Source: Liolophura sinensis (taxonomy: Eukaryota > Mollusca > Polyplacophora > Chitonida > Chitonidae). Taken from it: 64,000 nt of DNA. Each line of letters begins with the position of its first letter. Position 1 is the stretch's first letter. Both the position numbers and the translations under genes were made by a program. Below, one piece after another: positions 59,766 through 64,000 of the stretch. The stretch is from assembly GCF_032854445.1 (NCBI RefSeq), contig NC_088298.1, positions 24,329,295 to 24,393,294 of the forward strand, written 5' to 3'. The notes under the pieces were generated by a model. That model was not told the origin of the DNA, did not search any database, and saw nothing but the letters and a program-made list of their open reading frames with translations.

Positions 59766-60434
59766 GGGTTATCTGAGCATGCATGTTTACAATATCAACA
59801 TGTAGATAAAATCCAGGTCTGCCTATAATCTGACCGAGTTTATTTTCATTATGAGAATTTCTGACTTCGTAGTATGTACTACGCAGTAATTCGACAAAAG
59901 CATCAAAAGGAAAATTTCATGCATCCATCCATGTTTTCAAAAAATGTTAAAGACTTAGCCAGTATCATTATCATAACCGTGCGCGCTACTTCTATAACAT
60001 CAAATTCCGTGAAAAGGGGATTGTATATTCATCGTATTGAACACAATCGTCATGTTAGATATATTCCAATCAATACACAGCTGAGATACATATTTTCGAT
60101 TACCGGTAACGACAACTTTTAAAGTCGCACTGTACACCATGCATTTGTGTGTTGACCCAGGTATCTTAGTTTATTTTCGTTCGTATCACTTTGGTGTGTT
60201 GTGTTGAGCGCTGATTAGAAAACCATTCTCGCGATTATTGACCTTCAATCTTCAGTAGGGTTGAGGATTGGTATGCAAATGTTTATTACGCGCATTAAAG
60301 CTGTGCAATGTCTGGTTCATTCCTGACTTAGTAACGACGACTTTTTTGCGAACCGGTAGCTTGTACTTTGCACAACCATCATCGGGGAACTGTCAAACTC
60401 CCTGCAGTAGGGCCTTTGTTCAGTTCATAATTGT

Positions 60435-60455
60435 GACGTCACGATGAAGACTAAA
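60435..60455. promoter_or_regulatory. Palindromic CRE-type site
   Basis: TTGTGACGTCACGATGA contains the full TGACGTCA palindrome. No gene start can be tied to it; the ORF-dense segment begins 170 bp on. Confidence 0.3.
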
Positions 60456-60620
60456 CGACGTTAAGGTAGAAACCGATACCTTGTCATATTTTAGACGTTG
60501 CTCAGCAATAACTTTTTGACGTAACAATAGCTCAGGGTTCTGCTTCACACTAACGCCACCTTACGGGATTAAAAAATATGCCACCTCCCCATTCTGCTTG
60601 GACCCAAGAAAAGCTAATCA

Positions 60621-61058
60621 TTGCTTGAAAAACACGCCGACCCTATATTAATAGGCCATCACCGTTTCTTCAGGAAAGTATCAATCCTTTACACCTTGAC
60701 GGGGGAAATAGCAAATGAATGTACGAAACTGGGGCAAACAAATAGATTCCTTTGTGCTCTTAGTAAAAAATATAACCACTTCGTGAGTTTCTTTTTCATT
60801 AGGCACAAAGTGCGCGCGGAAAGATTCAAGTGGACTGGAGTGAAAAGCCTCGCAGGGCAAATCAATACGCCCGGGGTATTCTTTGGAAGCGACGTCGCCA
60901 CAACACACTGGTTTATTGTATTTGCTTTATTTCGTCTTCTACCTGAAGAAAACGGACGGGGACGCCTGGCCCGTGGGTGGCTCCATATCGAAGGCAGCCA
61001 GAAAACAAAACAATCCAAACAGATCGTAAGGGCAAAGGATATTAGTGGGGAATTCTAG
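60621..61058 (+). other. Open-frame-dense segment, coding status unclear
   Basis: 145 codons are open on the + strand, but three minus frames are also open here (75-109 codons), so low stop density explains much of it. No domain recognised in any frame. Confidence 0.15.
60943..60986 (-). CDS. Candidate first exon, product unknown
   Basis: On the minus strand ATG at 60986 opens MEPPTGQASPSVFF and meets the donor TTCAG|GTAGAAG, phase 2. GC-rich and Pro/Ser-rich, as many first exons are. No following exon identified. Confidence 0.22.
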
Positions 61059-61857
61059 CGTGTATACAACGAATTCCCTAGACAATAATTGTGAAGCTAA
61101 GCCTGCTGGCGATTCGGAGGGATTAGCGTACACGGACTTTTGTTGTAACTAACACAATATAACGCCCACGCAACGAGACAAACACCGACATACTTATCAG
61201 CGCAAAGTTAGGACGAAAGCAGATGGCGAACCTGGCCCGACCAAGATGCAGGGCGATGGTCCGCGTTTGGTTTAATCACTGATACGTTATTTCGTCTGAA
61301 CCCGCGAAGAAACAGTCTCCAGAAGTAGTTAATTATGGCCAAAGATATATCGCACTCTGGAGAGAAACTTGGTTACGGCTAGGGGGATTGATTCTATAGA
61401 ATAGCATGATTAACGACAGCTTGCCATATAATAAGTGCGGATTTTATGAACAACTGGTCTTTGTATATAGTATATATTTTCTAAAGTACAGCTGTTAATG
61501 TCGGCTTGTTGTATTACACATCTGCAGCGTGCCTCCGATTTCTCAGTCTATAGTTTTTACTAACAACCCTTCTTGTACATTGTTCGGAAAATCTTTTTTA
61601 ACTCTTTTTTCAGTTTTTTTTTTCTTTCTTGTATTTTATTTTAAAACCAGCCTGTGTGATGTATACTGGAATCACGGTATCTGCATGTGGAAATGACTAT
61701 GTTTAAACAAAATCCTTCTAAAGTATTGCACCGATTTCCATGAAAATTTGCATACGCCTTTTTCGACATGTACACCTTGTGTATGATTTGCATCAATATT
61801 TACAATGTTATCCCCGTTGAGGTTCTGAGAGGTTTACAGAAAAAAGTGTTTTTTTTC

Positions 61858-62552
61858 GCGCATCGGCACCAAACGTTCTACGCGGTTTTCGTCATGTCCG
61901 ACACCAAACGTTCTATGCGGTTTTCGTCATGTCCGACACCAAAAGCTCTACGCGGTTTTCGTCATGTCCGATACTCATATCTACGCGGTTTTCGTCATGT
62001 CCGATACTCCTATATACGCGGTTTTCGTCATGTCCGATACTCCTATCTACGCGGTTTTCGTCATGTCCGATACTCCTATATACGCGGTTTTCGTCATGTC
62101 CGATACTCCTATATACGCGGTTTTCGTCATGTCCGATACTCCTATCTACGCGGTTTTCGTCATGTCCGATACTCCTATATACGCGGTTTTCGTCATGTCC
62201 GATACTCATATATACGCGGTTTTCGTCATGTCCGATACTCCTATATACGCGGTTTTCGTCATGTCCGATACTCCTATATACGCGGTTTTCGTCATGTCCG
62301 ATACTCCTATATACGCGGTTTTCGTCATGTCCGATACTCCTATATACGCGGTTTTCGTCATGTCCGATACTCCTATATACGCGGTTTTCGTCATGTCCGA
62401 TACTCCTATATACGCGGTTTTCGTCATGTCCGATACTAATATCTACGCGGTTTTCGTCATGTCCGATACTCCTATATACGCGGTTTTCGTCATGTCCGAT
62501 ACTCCTATATACGCGGTTTTCGTCATGTCCGATACTCATATCTACGCGTCGA
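61858..62552. repeat. 33-bp minisatellite, ~20 units
   Basis: Unit GCGGTTTTCGTCATGTCCGA then TACTCCTATATAC, very uniform; the first three units are variants ending CACCAAACGTTCTA. Because 33 is a multiple of 3 it is open in several frames on both strands (for example VFVMSDTPIYA), giving false ORFs above 190 codons. Confidence 0.97.
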
Positions 62553-62603
62553 AATAGACATAAATGACTGAGGGTATATTCGAGGCGACTGAGTGAAACC
62601 ATC

Positions 62604-62725
62604 ATGCTAGAATATCATGCTAGAACATCATACCAGAATATCATGCTAGAACATCATGCCAGAATATCATGCTAGAACATCATGCCAGAATATCATGCTA
62701 GAACATCATGGCAGAATATCATTTG
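62604..62725. repeat. 26-bp tandem repeat, ~4-5 units
   Basis: Unit ATCATGCTAGAACATCATGC then CAGAAT. Confidence 0.95.
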
Positions 62726-62879
62726 TCGATAAGAAAATATATATCTCAGTTGTGCTTTAATTGCAGCTGATCAGATATCCAACGTTGTGGTCTAATTCAA
62801 TGCGATGAATAAACCACCTCTAGCCCCGGGTTAGGCGGAATTTGTCACAATTTTGAAGCAGAGTCTACCCTCATAGCTT

Positions 62880-63232
62880 GTGAGTGAGTGAGTGAGTGAG
62901 TGAGTGCTTGGGGTTTAAAGTCGTACGTAACAATTTTTCAGTCATATGACGACGAAGGAATCTTTAGAGTGCATGTAATTTGCCTCCTTGTTGCAGGCGG
63001 GATTTTCACCTCTCTTTTATCTAGTGCTGCTTCACTGATAGGCCTTACCGAAGGCAAGTAAGCTACCCCACCCGATACGGGTCAGCAAGTCGTTGCACTA
63101 TCCCCTTCATGCGGAACGCCAAGCGAGGGAGTTACAACTTCCTCTTTTAAAGTCTTAGGTGTGACTCGGCCCAGGATTGACCCTGGACCTACCCCTCCCG
63201 AAGCAGATGCTCTACCGAATGAGATATGGTGG
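62880..63232 (-). mobile_element. SINE3, second copy
   Basis: Reverse of the copy at 39056: (GAGT)n, GTCGTACGTAACAATTTTTC, CCTTACCGAAGGCAAGTAAG, GGTCCAGGGTCAATCCTGG in reverse, head up to ATCTCATTCGG. A poly-G run of over 20 bases abuts the head (63230-63265). Confidence 0.92.
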
Positions 63233-63594
63233 GGGGGGGGGGGGGGGGGGGGGGGGAGGGGGGAGGCGGTAGTTGACTGTGGAGAGACGTTCAAAATTCA
63301 TAATCGTCTGGCCCATTTGCAAAACAGCCTAACACTCAAGTTCCCAAAGAAATATGTAAGAAACAATATATAAATAGTAAAGAAAAAAAAACTAAGAGAA
63401 AAAGAGTCATCAGTTTTCAGTGTTGTAGTGAAGGTATTCTAGGCAAATTTAAATTTCAATCTATATATAGTATGCAGATGATAAGTGTTTCAGTCGTATT
63501 CCGATTCCAACTGTTCATAAAATCCCTATCTTCATATAATAAACATAAAGGTATGCTTGTATAGCCCCAGCCTCATGTTATGTTGTACGATGAA

Positions 63595-63822
63595 ATATAA
63601 CAAAAGACGTTCACCATAGAGAGTAAAACCAGAGCAGCAACGACAGTGTGATAGTTGACAAATGGTAACACGTAACCGGTGAAATGCAGCCTCTTGTCCA
63701 TTTACCTCATTTAGGGCTTTATTATAATTATTCAGGTAAATGTTTAAATGGTAGCAAACTAAACAGCCTCTACGACCAAACCAAAAATGCATTGATCTCA
63801 GTTGCAATTAAATAGCTTACAC
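63595..63822 (-). mobile_element. Element Y copy
   Basis: GACGTTCACCATAGAGAGTA, CAGCAACGACAGTGTGATAG, GGTAACACGTAACCGGTGAA, AATGCATTGATCTCAGTTGC. Confidence 0.88.
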
Positions 63823-63827
63823 TGAAT

Positions 63828-63925
63828 TGTGTGACGTCTAATAAATTGTGTGATGTCTAATAAATTGTGTGATGTCTAATAAATTGTGTGACGTCTAATA
63901 AATTGTGTGATGTCTAATAAATTGC
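63828..63925. repeat. 19-bp tandem repeat, ~5 units, at the end of element Y
   Basis: Unit TAATAAATTGTGTGATGTC. The same word in single copy (ATTTATTAGACGT) borders the element Y copy at 38600-38832, so the array grew from an element terminus. Confidence 0.92.
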
Positions 63926-64000
63926 AATTAACATGACAACAATTTTTTTGACCTCATTCTGCTTAAGCCATGGTGCTAGTAGGCGTGTGAATTGCTGCTG

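Noticed and set aside
61768-62605. Frames of 197-230 codons
   Set aside because: 33-bp minisatellite read in several frames.

Overview
This is a gene-poor, repeat-rich stretch of invertebrate nuclear DNA, most likely from a mollusc (the repeat families and gene content fit a lophotrochozoan; the genus cannot be told). It has vertebrate-style split genes with short exons, no operons, several tRNA-headed SINE families, and many microsatellites and minisatellites. Most open frames are chance or repeat-derived. Almost all supported coding sequence lies in short spliced exons, found by matching splice sites, intron phase and domain cysteines.

Left end (1-7.7 kb, minus strand): a four-exon gene for a secreted cysteine-rich protein. 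Exon 1 (7602-7640) starts a signal peptide. Exons 2 (4474-4533) and 3 (2679-2772) make a six-cysteine module. Exon 4 (1-435) encodes an octapeptide GGSAAPKQ-type linker followed by a textbook eight-cysteine WAP domain. Intron phases (0, 0, 1) agree at all three junctions; the gene runs off the left edge.

8-26 kb: minisatellites, SINEs, two foldback (MITE-like) elements, and possible promoter or first-exon sites at 19.3-19.85, 22.57 and 25.1 kb.

26.9-47.3 kb: an amplified cluster of diverged paralogous segments. Two or three copies lie in + orientation (26.9-37.9 kb) and several inverted or tandem copies follow (38.2-47.3 kb), so the whole is an imperfect inverted repeat about 20 kb long centred near 38 kb. 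It is full of minisatellites with different unit lengths (40, 54, 59, 17, 34 and 48 bp). Comparing paralogues shows later insertions of a SINE, a MITE and a ~200 bp element as filled versus empty sites.

47.3-64 kb: an integrase-gene-like first exon (47851-48024, minus), a possible gypsy integrase relic (49661-49846), a diverged satellite (52.2-53.2 kb), and the 3' end of a single-pass membrane protein gene (55743-57434, minus). The right end holds possible promoter or first-exon regions at 58.3 and 61.0 kb, a 33-bp minisatellite of about 20 units (61.9-62.55 kb), and further SINEs.
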